A stretch of 64,000 bases of DNA, from contig JAJXWA010000001.1 in NCBI GenBank assembly GCA_021781795.1, positions 496,001 through 560,000 of the forward strand, written 5' to 3'. Below the pieces are notes generated by a model, which saw nothing but the letters and a program-made list of their open reading frames with translations, had not been told where the DNA came from and made no database searches. Source of the DNA: Acidobacteriota bacterium. Its GTDB lineage: Bacteria; Acidobacteriota; Terriglobia; Terriglobales; Acidobacteriaceae. The position numbers and the translations under genes are program-made. Positions within the stretch are counted from its first letter, which is position 1, and each line of letters opens with the position of its first letter. Of this stretch, positions 10,661 through 20,660 are shown in pieces.

Positions 10661-11905
10661 CTAAGGTTTTTGTTGAAGCATTTCGCCGCTCCCGTTACCA
10701 CCTTGGTGCGTTCCTAAATAGGCAAATAATCGGGTGACTCCCGTGCGAAATTCCGTACACGGCGCGAGCAGGCTCACTACCAGCCAACCGGACTCCTCCA
10801 TCCCAAAGAAGTAACCCGGATGCACCCAGACACCCTCGTTCAGCAGATCCAGAACCGTCTGTTCATCCGGCTGCAAAGCTGGAATCCGCAGCACGGCATA
10901 CCACCCGCCCTCAAACACGAGACGCTGGGTCGCGAACTGCCCGGCCAGATGGAGGTCGAGTTCCGCCAGGTTGGCTGTCACTCGCTCCCGAATCTGCCGC
11001 TGGATCTTCTCCCGGCCCTCAAGCCAGGCGACCATCGCCCACTGTACCGGCGCATTCATCGAGAGAAACGTGTCGGCAATTACGTCCAGCCGCGCCAGCG
11101 CCTCCTGCTGCCGGGGACCCGTCACGACGATCCATGCCGCCTTCATCTGCGGCAGCCCCGCAATCTTACTCAGCCCGCTGACCACGTACACCGGCACGTC
11201 GGTCAACCCGGCCGCAAAGCTTCCTTGACTCGCGCCCGCGCTGTAGTCCAGAAAGACTTCATCCACAATCAGGCTCAGACCATGCTCGCGGCAGAGCACC
11301 GCCAACACTTCTGCCTCCCAGGGCTTCGTAAAGTGCCCGGTTGGATTGTTGGGATGGACCAGCATGATCGCCCGCGTCTCTGGCGTGAGAGCGCGCCGCA
11401 ATCCCTCGGGATCGACCTGCCAGCCGTGGTCGTACACCAGGGCCGTCGCACGGACGCGCACATCGTCCAGTGCCGCCAGATAGTCGAAGAGCGGATACCC
11501 AGGCTGCGGCGCCAGAACCTCGCATCCCGGATCGCACAACAGTCGAAACAGAAAGCTGTATGCCTCGCTGGTGCTCGTCGTCAGCACCACCTGCTCAGGA
11601 TTGACGCTCACTCCGTGGTCTGCATAATAGCGACACACCGCCTCTCGCGCCGGCCGAAGGCCCTTGGGTTGCGGGTCATATTCCCGCGCGCGCGAATCCA
11701 GCAAAGCCGCCAGCAGCCCCTCGTCATAGGTCAATCCGCACCGCGTCGGATTGGAAGCCGTCAGGTCGGCAACAGGAAGCCCCACCGCAACTCGCGTGCG
11801 ATGTGCGCGCGCCAGCTCACTCTCTTCCGTATTCCATTCCGTTCTGCGCGAGAACCGCATGCTCATCCCTCGGCGCAGTCCGGCATCGTCCGCTTCATCA
11901 TGCAC
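10661..11905 (-). CDS. PLP-dependent class I/II aminotransferase
   Basis: HPNNPTGHF, VDEVFLDYSAG and VVSGLSKIAGLPQMK (PLP lysine region). Start codon uncertain (11905 or internal ATG near 11866). Confidence 0.88.
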   Translation of the reverse strand: MHDEADDAGLRRGMSMRFSRRTEWNTEESELARAHRTRVAVGLPVADLTASNPTRCGLTYDEGLLAALLDSRAREYDPQPKGLRPAREAVCRYYADHGVSVNPEQVVLTTSTSEAYSFLFRLLCDPGCEVLAPQPGYPLFDYLAALDDVRVRATALVYDHGWQVDPEGLRRALTPETRAIMLVHPNNPTGHFTKPWEAEVLAVLCREHGLSLIVDEVFLDYSAGASQGSFAAGLTDVPVYVVSGLSKIAGLPQMKAAWIVVTGPRQQEALARLDVIADTFLSMNAPVQWAMVAWLEGREKIQRQIRERVTANLAELDLHLAGQFATQRLVFEGGWYAVLRIPALQPDEQTVLDLLNEGVWVHPGYFFGMEESGWLVVSLLAPCTEFRTGVTRLFAYLGTHQGGNGSGEMLQQKP

Positions 11906-11957
11906 AATAGAGAGATGCGCCTCCCTTCAACATACATGGGCGCTCTCAGGAGGCACA

Positions 11958-12587
11958 TTGGTTCTGCGCGCGGTCGTCTTTGACTACGGCATGGTCTTGA
12001 CCGGCCAGCCTGACCAGGAATCTCACGATGCGTTGCTGCGCATCACCGGCCTGCCTTACGACCGCTTTGAAGAACTCTACTGGACCGACCGCCACGCCTA
12101 CGACGAAGGTAAGCTCTCCGGTATTACATTCTGGGGCAAGTTCCTTCGCGACGCCGGCCTCGATCTCGGCCCCAACGCCGTGGAAGAACTCAACCGTTGG
12201 GACGCCCGCATGTGGACCACAGAGAATCCCGCGATGCTCGCCTGGCAGCAGGCTCTGAAGGAACGCGGAGTGCGGACTGCGATTCTTTCTAACATGGGCG
12301 ACTCGGTCCTGGAAAACATGAAGCGCGAGTTTGATTGGCTCAACCGCTTCGATGTGCTCGTGTGGAGCTACCAGCTTGGAATGGCAAAGCCCGATCCAGC
12401 CATCTACCGCCATACCCTCGCTCAGCTAGGCGTGCAACCGGAAGAGACGCTCTTCATCGACGATAAGCCCGTCAACGTAGAGGCGGCTCGTACACTCGGC
12501 ATGAACGGTCTGGTCTTCACCGGCGTCGATCAGCTCCGCGCCGATCTGGTTGCCCACGGTCTCGATGCGCAGCTCCCGCTGCCCTGA
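11958..12587 (+). CDS. HAD-family hydrolase
   Basis: VVFDYGMVLTG motif I, AILSNMGD motif II, FIDDKPVNVEAARTLGMNGLVF motif IV. TTG start preceded by AGGAGG. Confidence 0.85.
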   Translation: MVLRAVVFDYGMVLTGQPDQESHDALLRITGLPYDRFEELYWTDRHAYDEGKLSGITFWGKFLRDAGLDLGPNAVEELNRWDARMWTTENPAMLAWQQALKERGVRTAILSNMGDSVLENMKREFDWLNRFDVLVWSYQLGMAKPDPAIYRHTLAQLGVQPEETLFIDDKPVNVEAARTLGMNGLVFTGVDQLRADLVAHGLDAQLPLP

Positions 12588-12622
12588 GCCACAGTACTAA
12601 GGCCTGGCAGGGCCGGCAGCGT

Positions 12623-13381
12623 TCAATGCACCAGTGGCGGATGCCCCAGATGATAGGTAATCCCTAGACTCGCATTCATCACGTCAAGGCCCGGATTCAC
12701 AGGCACGATGAAATCGTCCGAGAAATGAAAGTCTCCAAAGAGCCCCAGCCGAAGGTCCATGCGCGGCGTCAACTTCACCTGCAGACCAGTGCTGGACTGG
12801 AGGCTGAAGTTCTCATACGTTGCCTGCTGGGAAAGCTCCTTCTGCGTAAAGATGACCATTCCACCCTTGGCCAGAAGGTATGGTTTGATGGCTTTGCCAT
12901 CGCGCCAGAGCAAACGGAAACCAATCGGCGAAAACCCGACGCCCGGCACTAGCTTGTGAACCTTCGTCATAGGATTTCCCCAGATGTCTGTCTGGGCCGG
13001 CGCATTCAACAGCACAAAGGGAAGAAACTCCGCCACATAGTCAAAGCGCGCGCCTATCAGCCGTCCCCATGAATTGCGGTCATACTCCACACCACTTGTG
13101 TAGAGCTTCGCGTCCTTACCACTCGCAAAGATCTTGTAGTTCCCATACGAAGCGAGGCTGACAAACGTCAGATCCCTCGCCACCGGCAAGCTTGCTGTCG
13201 GAGACGACGCCGGCGTTACCAGCGCATCCGGTGAAGCCTCAATGGCTGGGCCGGGCGATGGCTGAGCCGCGGCTTGCACTGCGAGGGCCACACAGAACAG
13301 CGCTGCCGACAGCACGCATCGAGCAAGGGGACTAGTGGCGTACAGACACCCAATTCGCCACAGCGTCCATACGGGCTTCAT
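12623..13381 (-). CDS. secreted/outer-membrane beta-barrel-like protein
   Basis: Signal peptide MKPVWTLWRIGCLYATSPLARCVLSAALFCVALAVQAAA; alternating strands and C-terminal LGITYHLG. TAGGAG RBS before ATG at 13381. Confidence 0.65.
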   Translation of the reverse strand: MKPVWTLWRIGCLYATSPLARCVLSAALFCVALAVQAAAQPSPGPAIEASPDALVTPASSPTASLPVARDLTFVSLASYGNYKIFASGKDAKLYTSGVEYDRNSWGRLIGARFDYVAEFLPFVLLNAPAQTDIWGNPMTKVHKLVPGVGFSPIGFRLLWRDGKAIKPYLLAKGGMVIFTQKELSQQATYENFSLQSSTGLQVKLTPRMDLRLGLFGDFHFSDDFIVPVNPGLDVMNASLGITYHLGHPPLVH

Positions 13382-13703
13382 GAGGTGGAGATCTCCTAAT
13401 GGGAAAAGTTCTTCGTTCGGATATAGGGCTGATCGACTGGACCTGAAGGAGCTCGGCTGTCTCATGCAGTATATCGTCCGGATTCGCTCCCCTACCTTTC
13501 GACTGGTCCCTGTCACGTATGCATCCCACCCGTCTCACATGATGCACACATTGGACTGCATACAAATGCATGTCCAGTGCTTTACACTTGCTTGCCGTCG
13601 GATAGATGAGTACTCAATCGTTTATCTGAACGCAGAGCTGCATTCCCTTTCTTCCAGGATTGTGCGTCCAGATCGCGCGGCGGACCGTCCACAACCAATG
13701 TAG

Positions 13704-16424
13704 GTGATCCCAGTGAAATTCCACGATCTCTTCAGGCCTTCCTGCGCAGCCCTTCCGGCTGTGTTTGCGGCAGCGACTTTGCTGCTGGGCGCAACGCTTA
13801 CCTTCGCTCAATCCGTTCCGGTCGTGACCGGTGATCCGCGCGTGGACAAAATCCTCAGCCAGATGACCCTGGACGAGAAGCTCACGCTCATCCACGGCAC
13901 AAAGGAAGATCCTGCCGTCTATCAGGGCCAGGCCGGCTATCTGGCCGGTGTTCCGCGCCTCGGTATTCCGGGTCTTCGCTTTGCGGATGGACCTCCGGGC
14001 GTGCTCACGCGCCATCCTTCGCAGGGCGAGACAGCGACCATGGGCGTTGCCGCAACCTTCAGCCGCCGCGCGGCAGAGGCCAACGGCGTCGTCATCGGCC
14101 GCGAGGCCCGATCGCTCGGTATCGATGTCGCCCTGCAGCCCTTCGTCAACATCGACCGCGACCTCGAGTTTGGCCGCGGCTATAACACCTTTGGCGAAGA
14201 CCCCTACCTCACCGGACAGATGGGAGCGGCCGAGATTCGCGGCATTCAGTCGCAGCACGTCATGGCGCAGGTCAAGCACTACGTCGCCTACGACTCCAAC
14301 AGCGGCAATATCTTCGTGGATGATCAGACCCTGCACGAGGTCTACGTCGCGCCCTTTGACGAAGCGGTCAAGGCCGGTGTCTCTTCCATCATGTGCTCCT
14401 ACAACCGCCTCAACGGCACCTTCGCCTGCGGCAACGAGTCCACACTGACCAAAATCCTCCGCGACCAGATCGGCTTCAAGGGCTTTGTCACTTCGGACTG
14501 GGGCGCGGTCCACGCGGTCAACTTCATCAACGCGGGCCTCGACATGGAGATGCCCGGCGGCCAGCCCGGCCCCATGGGCTCCTTCATTCCCTCCTTCTTT
14601 GATTCCCTGCCCCCACCGCCGCCTATCGATCACAAGGCGGCTGCAACCGTCAACAACCTGATGTTTGGTGGCCATATTCCGGAAGAACCTGCTCGGGTTC
14701 GGGAAGGCGGTGGCGACTTCGGCGTGAAGCTCAACCCCGAGAAGATGCCCGAAGCTCTGAAAGACGGCACCGTCAGCGAAGCCACCATCACCCGCGCTGC
14801 CGGTCGCGTGCTCTACGAGATCGTCCACTTCGGCTACATGGACGGCGAGCAGAAGCACGACGTCACCGGACAGGCCATCGACGCCAACGCCCGCATCATT
14901 GAGAAGACCGGCGAAGATGCCGCCGTCCTGCTCAAGAACGACGGCGGCGTACTGCCCCTTAAGGCAGGCGATCTCAGCGACGTTGTTCTCATCGGGCCCA
15001 CAGCCGGCCAGATTGACTCCATCGGCATCAACGGTGAGCGCTCCGTCGGCCTGCCGTGGCGTCAGGTCGGCCCGCTCGCCGCCATGAAGCAGATCTCCGG
15101 CAACTCCAGCATCAAGTTTGCCGTTGATGATGACATGACCGGCACGACCATTCCCGCCAACCTGCTGAGCCACGACGGCAAGCCCGGCCTCGCCTGCACG
15201 GGAGCCGGCGACGCAAAGACGGACGGCGAGTTCAACTTCACCTCCAAGGGCGGCAACGCACTCGCGCCAAACTCAACCATCGACTGCAAGGGCACACTCA
15301 CCATTTCCGCAGCGGGCAACTACTGGATCTATCTCCAGGCCCTCGGCACCAACGCCAACATCGAAATCGACGGCAAGCCGCTGGCTCGCACCGGAGCCTT
15401 CCAGGGCGGCGTCCACGGCGACATTTTGCAGGCCAACCAGGACAATGCCATTCCCACCACCGACGGTCTCGACAACGTGCGTCGTGCCCTCGACCTCACG
15501 GCCGGCCCGCATGCAATCGAGATCAAGACCAGCCCCGACAGCTCGGCCGCTCCCGTTCAGGTACGCCTCAACTGGTACACGCCCGAACAGCGCAAGGCTG
15601 ACCATGAAGCCGCCATCAACGCCGCCAAGAGCGCCAAGGTTGCCGTCGTCTTCGCGTGGACCCGCCTCGAACCTGTCTTCGGCCTGCCCGGCGATCAGAA
15701 CAAGCTGATCGATGAGGTCGCGGCTGTCAATCCCAACACCATCGTTGTCCTCAACACCAGCCAGCCCGTCGCCCTGCCATGGGTCGACAAGGTCAAGGCC
15801 ATCCTCGAAATGTGGTGGCCCGGTGACGAGGGCGGCTGGTCCACGGCCAACCTGCTCCTCGGCAAGACAAGCCCCGCAGGCCGCCTGCCTGTCACCTGGG
15901 GCAAGAGCCTCGCCGACTACCCCGCCACCGACCCGAAGCACCCCGAGCGTTCCGCCAAAGGCGTCGATGGCAAAACCACCTACTCCGAGGGTGTCAACAT
16001 TGGCTATCGCTGGTTCGACAAGGAGAACATCGCGCCGTTGTTCCCCTTCGGCCACGGCCTCAGCTACACCACCTTCGACTACTCCAACCTGATGGTCGAG
16101 CGCGCGGCCGACGGAGGCCTCTACGTACAGGTCACGGTCAAGAACACCGGCAGCGTAGCCTCTGACGAAGTCCCGCAGGTCTACCTCGGCGCGCCCAGCG
16201 AAATTCCCGCCGGCGTGCAGTTCCCTGTCCGGGCTCTCGTCGCCTTCAACCGCATCCACCTCAACGCGGGCGAATCGCGGACCATCACCCTGCACGTCGC
16301 GCTACGGCAGATGCAGTATTGGTCCACGGCCAAGACCGCATGGGTCACGGCCAGCGGCAAGCGCGAGGTCAGTGTCGGCGCTTCGTCGCGCGACCTGCGC
16401 CTGCATCAGACCATCGAGGAATAA
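13704..16424 (+). CDS. glycoside hydrolase family 3 beta-glucosidase with PA14-like insertion
   Basis: GLRFADGPPGV, VKHYVAYDSN, GFVTSDWGAVH nucleophile region; PA14-like middle segment GNYWIYLQALGTNANIEIDGKPL; C-terminal fibronectin III-like domain. Confidence 0.92.
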   Translation: MIPVKFHDLFRPSCAALPAVFAAATLLLGATLTFAQSVPVVTGDPRVDKILSQMTLDEKLTLIHGTKEDPAVYQGQAGYLAGVPRLGIPGLRFADGPPGVLTRHPSQGETATMGVAATFSRRAAEANGVVIGREARSLGIDVALQPFVNIDRDLEFGRGYNTFGEDPYLTGQMGAAEIRGIQSQHVMAQVKHYVAYDSNSGNIFVDDQTLHEVYVAPFDEAVKAGVSSIMCSYNRLNGTFACGNESTLTKILRDQIGFKGFVTSDWGAVHAVNFINAGLDMEMPGGQPGPMGSFIPSFFDSLPPPPPIDHKAAATVNNLMFGGHIPEEPARVREGGGDFGVKLNPEKMPEALKDGTVSEATITRAAGRVLYEIVHFGYMDGEQKHDVTGQAIDANARIIEKTGEDAAVLLKNDGGVLPLKAGDLSDVVLIGPTAGQIDSIGINGERSVGLPWRQVGPLAAMKQISGNSSIKFAVDDDMTGTTIPANLLSHDGKPGLACTGAGDAKTDGEFNFTSKGGNALAPNSTIDCKGTLTISAAGNYWIYLQALGTNANIEIDGKPLARTGAFQGGVHGDILQANQDNAIPTTDGLDNVRRALDLTAGPHAIEIKTSPDSSAAPVQVRLNWYTPEQRKADHEAAINAAKSAKVAVVFAWTRLEPVFGLPGDQNKLIDEVAAVNPNTIVVLNTSQPVALPWVDKVKAILEMWWPGDEGGWSTANLLLGKTSPAGRLPVTWGKSLADYPATDPKHPERSAKGVDGKTTYSEGVNIGYRWFDKENIAPLFPFGHGLSYTTFDYSNLMVERAADGGLYVQVTVKNTGSVASDEVPQVYLGAPSEIPAGVQFPVRALVAFNRIHLNAGESRTITLHVALRQMQYWSTAKTAWVTASGKREVSVGASSRDLRLHQTIEE

Positions 16425-16591
16425 CTCAACTCGTTCCACCACCGATGCCGGGGCACTTGCTCCGGCATCGCCATTTTGCGTCGAATCTTCTCAGCCGACA
16501 GTTTCGCCCCGGTTTTCCTCATCAGGCCATTGCGGCGCAACCGCATCGCCATTTTTCCCGCTCCATCCGGCGACTAAAATTGACAGTAGCC

Positions 16592-19500
16592 ATGGCCGAG
16601 TTCACACACCTCCATCTGCACACGGAATACTCCCTGCTCGACGGCGCCTGCGACGTCACGAAGCTCATTGATCGCGTCGCGGCGCTCGGCCAGAAGTCCG
16701 TCGCCATGACCGACCACGGCAATATCTACGGCGCGGTTCACTTCTTCAATGCCGCCAAGGAGAAAGGCATCAAGCCCATCCTTGGCTGCGAGCTCTACGT
16801 GTGCAAGGCGGAAGACCACCGCGCAGAATCCCCGAACGACAGCTACAACCATCTGCTCGTGCTCGCCGAAAATGAAGAGGGCTATCGCAACCTCATCCGG
16901 ATCACATCGGAGGCTTCGCTCCACGGCTTCTATCGCAAGCCGCGCGTCAGCAAGCGCTACCTGGCTGAAAACGCCAAGGGCCTTATCGGATTCTCCGGCT
17001 GCCTCAGTGGCGAACTCTGCGAAGAGTTGATGGCCGGGCACTACGACAAGGCCAAGGCCACTGCGCTCCAGTATCAGGACATCTTCGGCCGCGGTAACTT
17101 CTATCTCGAAATCCAGGATCAGGGCCTCGAACAGGAACGCAAGATCCAGTCCGACCTCTTCCGGCTTGAAAAAGAGCTCGACATCCCGCTCGTTCTCACC
17201 AACGATTCGCACTACCTCTGCGGCGAAGACTCCCATGCACACGACGTAATGCTCTGCGTGCAGACTGGGTCGAAGGTTCACGATGCCGACCGCTTCCGCT
17301 TCGACAGCGATCAGTTCTTCGTCAAGAGCGCTGATGAGATGGCGCGTCTCTTTCCCGATTCACCCGGCGTTCTGCAGCGCACCATGGAGGTCGCGGAACG
17401 CTGCCAGCTCAAGTTGAAGCCTGTCGAAAGTCCCTTCCCCGAATTTGCCGTTCCGCCCGGCCACACTATCGACAGCTACTTCGAAGAGGTCTGTCGCGAA
17501 GGCCTCAAGAAGCGTCTGGATACAGCCGTGCGCCAACTGGAGCTGCGTGGCACACGAAGGTCGACGCCCGAGGAATATCAGGCGCGGCTCAGCTATGAGA
17601 TCGATGTCATCAAGCAGATGAAGTACTCAGGGTACTTCCTCATCGTCTGGGACTTCATCAAATACGCGCGCGACCACGGCATCCCCGTCGGTCCTGGGCG
17701 CGGTTCCGCTACCGGTTCTCTCGTGGCCTATTCCATGGAGATTACCAATATCGATCCGATGCAGAACGTGCTCCTCTTCGAACGATTCCTGAATCCAGAG
17801 CGCGTGACGATGCCCGACGTGGACGTGGACTTCTGCATGAATCGCCGCGGCGAGGTCATCGACTACGTCACGCGCAAATACGGCCGCGAGCAGGTCGCCC
17901 AGATCATCACCTTCAACACCATGGCCGCCAAGGCATCCATCAAGGACTGCGGTCGCGCCATGGACATGCCCTACGGTGATGTGGATCGTATCGCCAAACT
18001 CATTCCACCAACTGTGGGAATGACGCTGGAAGAAGCGCTCAAAGAATCACCTGAATTGCGCAAAGCATATGACAACGACAAGCAGGTTCGCGAACTGATC
18101 GATACCGCGAAGACGCTTGAGGGCCTGGTGCGCGGAGCCGGCGTGCACGCATCCGCCGTAGTAATCGCACCGCGACCGCTCACCGAGCTGGTTCCGTTGA
18201 ATCGCACCAAGAACGACGAAGTCGTGACCGCCTACGATATGAAGTCCGTCGAGAAGATGGGCCTGCTCAAGATGGACTTCCTGGGGCTGGCCACACTGAC
18301 GGTCATTACGGATGCGGTCAAGCTGATCGAGGAGACCCGAGGAGAAAAGCTTGACATCGAGATGATCCCCGTCGACGACCCGGAGACATTCAAACGTGTC
18401 TTTCACACCGCGTTGACCTCGGGCGTCTTCCAGTTTGAATCCTCAGGAATGCGCGACATTCTTCGTCGCTATAAGCCGGACACAGTCGAGGAATTGACGC
18501 AGTTGAACGCGCTCTACCGCCCCGGCCCGATGGACATGATCGACGACTTCATCGAGCGCAAGTGGGGCCGCAAAAAAGTGGAGTACCTCCTGCCACCGCT
18601 TGAAGGCATCCTGAAGGACTCCCTCGGCGTCATCGTCTATCAGGAACAGGTGATGCGGATTGCGAACGTTCTCGCCAACTATTCGCTTGGAGAAGCAGAC
18701 CTGCTGCGGCGCGCCATGGGAAAGAAAGACACTGCGGCGATGGCGAAGCAGCGCGACCGCTTCATGGAGGGCGCAGCCAAACTCGGACATCCGAAGGCTG
18801 CCGTCGAAGAGATCTTCGACCAAATGGCGAAGTTCTCGGGCTACGGTTTCAACAAGTCCCACTCGGCCGCCTATGCGTGGGTGGCCTATCAGACCGCATA
18901 CCTGAAGACTCATTACCCGGTCGAGTTCATGGCCGCGCTGCTGACCTCGGAAACCTCAAAGCCGGACAACGTGGTGAAGTACATCAGCGAATGCAAGGAG
19001 CTCGGCATTCACGTGTTGCCGCCTGATGTTCAGATTTCAGGGGCGCAATTCACGCCGGTCGTCACGCCAGAGGGCAATGCGATCCGATTCGGTCTCGCCG
19101 CGGTCAAGAACGTCGGCGGCAACGCGATTGAGTCGATCCAGAAGGCGCGCACAGAGACCGGCGGCCAGTTCGCCAGTATCTGGCAGTTCTGCGAAAAGGT
19201 CGATCTGCGCCTGATGAACAAGCGCGTCATCGAGTCACTCATTAAAGCGGGCGCGCTCGACTCCCTCGGCAACCGCGGGCCGCTCATGGCTGCAGTGGAC
19301 AAAGCCATCGAGCGCGCACAAAAGGCGCAACGCGACGCCGCCCAGGGCCAGACCGGGCTCTTCGGCCTATTCGACGAAGGGCCCAGGAGCAGTTCGCAGG
19401 CCGACGACCTGCCCCGCGTCGCCGATTGGGAAGAGAGCGAGCGCCTCGCCAATGAAAAGGAAGTCCTCGGCTTCTTCGTCTCCGGCCATCCCCTCGACAA

Positions 19501-20107
19501 GTATGCCGAAAAGCTGCGCAACCTCCCCGCAGTTATCGCTGTCGCCGAAGCGCTGGAGCGCAAGCCGCCCGAGCGCCGCTGGGGACAGCAGTCCGACCCC
19601 GCCGATGAGATTCAGGTAGCAGGCATGATTCACGGCCTGCGCGTGCAGAAGAGCAAGCGCGACCAGAAGCTCTACGCCCAGGCCTCGCTTGAAGACGCTA
19701 CGGGCAAGATCGACCTGATCTGTTTCTCGCGCGATTATGAGCGCCTGGCAGCGCAGCTCAAAATCGAAGCGCCCGTGGTCGTCCGCGGCGTGCTGATGGG
19801 CGAAGAGGACTCCGCGCCAAAGATTTCCATCCTCTCCATTCAGGCGCTGGATGATGTACAGATCAAACTGCCGGGGGGCATCCGCATTCGCATCAACCTC
19901 GACCAGGCGACAGAGGATTTGTTCGGCTCCCTCAAGAGCGCCGCTGACGCCGCGCCCGGCCCCGGAAAAGTCATGCTGCATCTCGAAAAGAAAGGCGAAT
20001 ACGCCGTCATCCTCGAGCCGGAAGGCATGAGCGTCGCCGCCGATCGCGGCTGGTTCGAGCGCGTCGAAGAACTTCTCGGCAAGGGTTCGGCTCAGGCCAT
20101 TGGCTGA
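16592..20107 (+). CDS. dnaE: DNA polymerase III subunit alpha
   Basis: PHP N-terminus MAEFTHLHLHTEYSLLDGA; GPGRGSATGSLVAYSMEITNIDP; PDVDVDFC catalytic motif. Start trimmed from track (16319). Confidence 0.97.
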   Translation: MAEFTHLHLHTEYSLLDGACDVTKLIDRVAALGQKSVAMTDHGNIYGAVHFFNAAKEKGIKPILGCELYVCKAEDHRAESPNDSYNHLLVLAENEEGYRNLIRITSEASLHGFYRKPRVSKRYLAENAKGLIGFSGCLSGELCEELMAGHYDKAKATALQYQDIFGRGNFYLEIQDQGLEQERKIQSDLFRLEKELDIPLVLTNDSHYLCGEDSHAHDVMLCVQTGSKVHDADRFRFDSDQFFVKSADEMARLFPDSPGVLQRTMEVAERCQLKLKPVESPFPEFAVPPGHTIDSYFEEVCREGLKKRLDTAVRQLELRGTRRSTPEEYQARLSYEIDVIKQMKYSGYFLIVWDFIKYARDHGIPVGPGRGSATGSLVAYSMEITNIDPMQNVLLFERFLNPERVTMPDVDVDFCMNRRGEVIDYVTRKYGREQVAQIITFNTMAAKASIKDCGRAMDMPYGDVDRIAKLIPPTVGMTLEEALKESPELRKAYDNDKQVRELIDTAKTLEGLVRGAGVHASAVVIAPRPLTELVPLNRTKNDEVVTAYDMKSVEKMGLLKMDFLGLATLTVITDAVKLIEETRGEKLDIEMIPVDDPETFKRVFHTALTSGVFQFESSGMRDILRRYKPDTVEELTQLNALYRPGPMDMIDDFIERKWGRKKVEYLLPPLEGILKDSLGVIVYQEQVMRIANVLANYSLGEADLLRRAMGKKDTAAMAKQRDRFMEGAAKLGHPKAAVEEIFDQMAKFSGYGFNKSHSAAYAWVAYQTAYLKTHYPVEFMAALLTSETSKPDNVVKYISECKELGIHVLPPDVQISGAQFTPVVTPEGNAIRFGLAAVKNVGGNAIESIQKARTETGGQFASIWQFCEKVDLRLMNKRVIESLIKAGALDSLGNRGPLMAAVDKAIERAQKAQRDAAQGQTGLFGLFDEGPRSSSQADDLPRVADWEESERLANEKEVLGFFVSGHPLDKYAEKLRNLPAVIAVAEALERKPPERRWGQQSDPADEIQVAGMIHGLRVQKSKRDQKLYAQASLEDATGKIDLICFSRDYERLAAQLKIEAPVVVRGVLMGEEDSAPKISILSIQALDDVQIKLPGGIRIRINLDQATEDLFGSLKSAADAAPGPGKVMLHLEKKGEYAVILEPEGMSVAADRGWFERVEELLGKGSAQAIG

Positions 20108-20119
20108 GCACCGCAGAGG

Positions 20120-20157
20120 CTTGCATACTTATTCATTGCGCTGTATATTTATACATG
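20120..20157 (+). promoter_or_regulatory. candidate tandem ARG boxes (ArgR operator)
   Basis: TGCAT-ACTT-ATTCA (20122-20135) and TGTAT-ATTT-ATACA (20142-20155), both close to the TGAAT-N4-ATTCA ARG box consensus, upstream of argR. Confidence 0.65.
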
Positions 20158-20204
20158 CGCGGTCGGAAAACCCGGCCGCGCTTTCGATTTGCCGGATACG
20201 CTCC

Positions 20205-20660
20205 GTGAAATTTCAGCGCCACAATGCGATTCGCGAACTAGTCGCCCACTCTCTCGTCGCCAATCAGGACGAGTTGCGCCGCAAGCTGCGCCGTCGCGGC
20301 TTTGAGGTCACTCAGGCCACGCTTTCGCGCGACATTCACGAACTGCGCCTCTCTAAAGGCCCGGCCGGATACGCCTTGCCCGCAGCAGCGTCCGCAGGCG
20401 AGACGGCTATTGATGACGGTCCGCCCTCTGTTGCAGAGGTTCTGGAGAGCTTCGGGCTTCGCGTGCGCCAGGCCATGAATCAGGTCATCATCAGCACGGT
20501 CATGGGCGGCGCGCAACCTGTGGCTGCCGCGCTCGATCATGAGGAGTGGCCCACCGTCCTCGGCACCATCGCCGGCGACGATACTGTCCTTGTCATCTGC
20601 ACCGATCCGCGCCGTGCGGCCGAGGTCGAAAGCCGCCTGAGGGCCATGCTCGAATCATGA
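20205..20660 (+). CDS. argR: arginine repressor
   Basis: KFQRHNAIRELVAHSLVANQDELRRKLRRRGFEVTQATLSRDIHELRLSK HTH and C-terminal GTIAGDDTVLVIC. GTG start at 20205. Confidence 0.93.
   Translation: MKFQRHNAIRELVAHSLVANQDELRRKLRRRGFEVTQATLSRDIHELRLSKGPAGYALPAAASAGETAIDDGPPSVAEVLESFGLRVRQAMNQVIISTVMGGAQPVAAALDHEEWPTVLGTIAGDDTVLVICTDPRRAAEVESRLRAMLES

Noticed and set aside
13614-15173. Minus-strand ORF of 519 aa
   Set aside because: Shadow of the GH3 coding strand; no recognisable motif.
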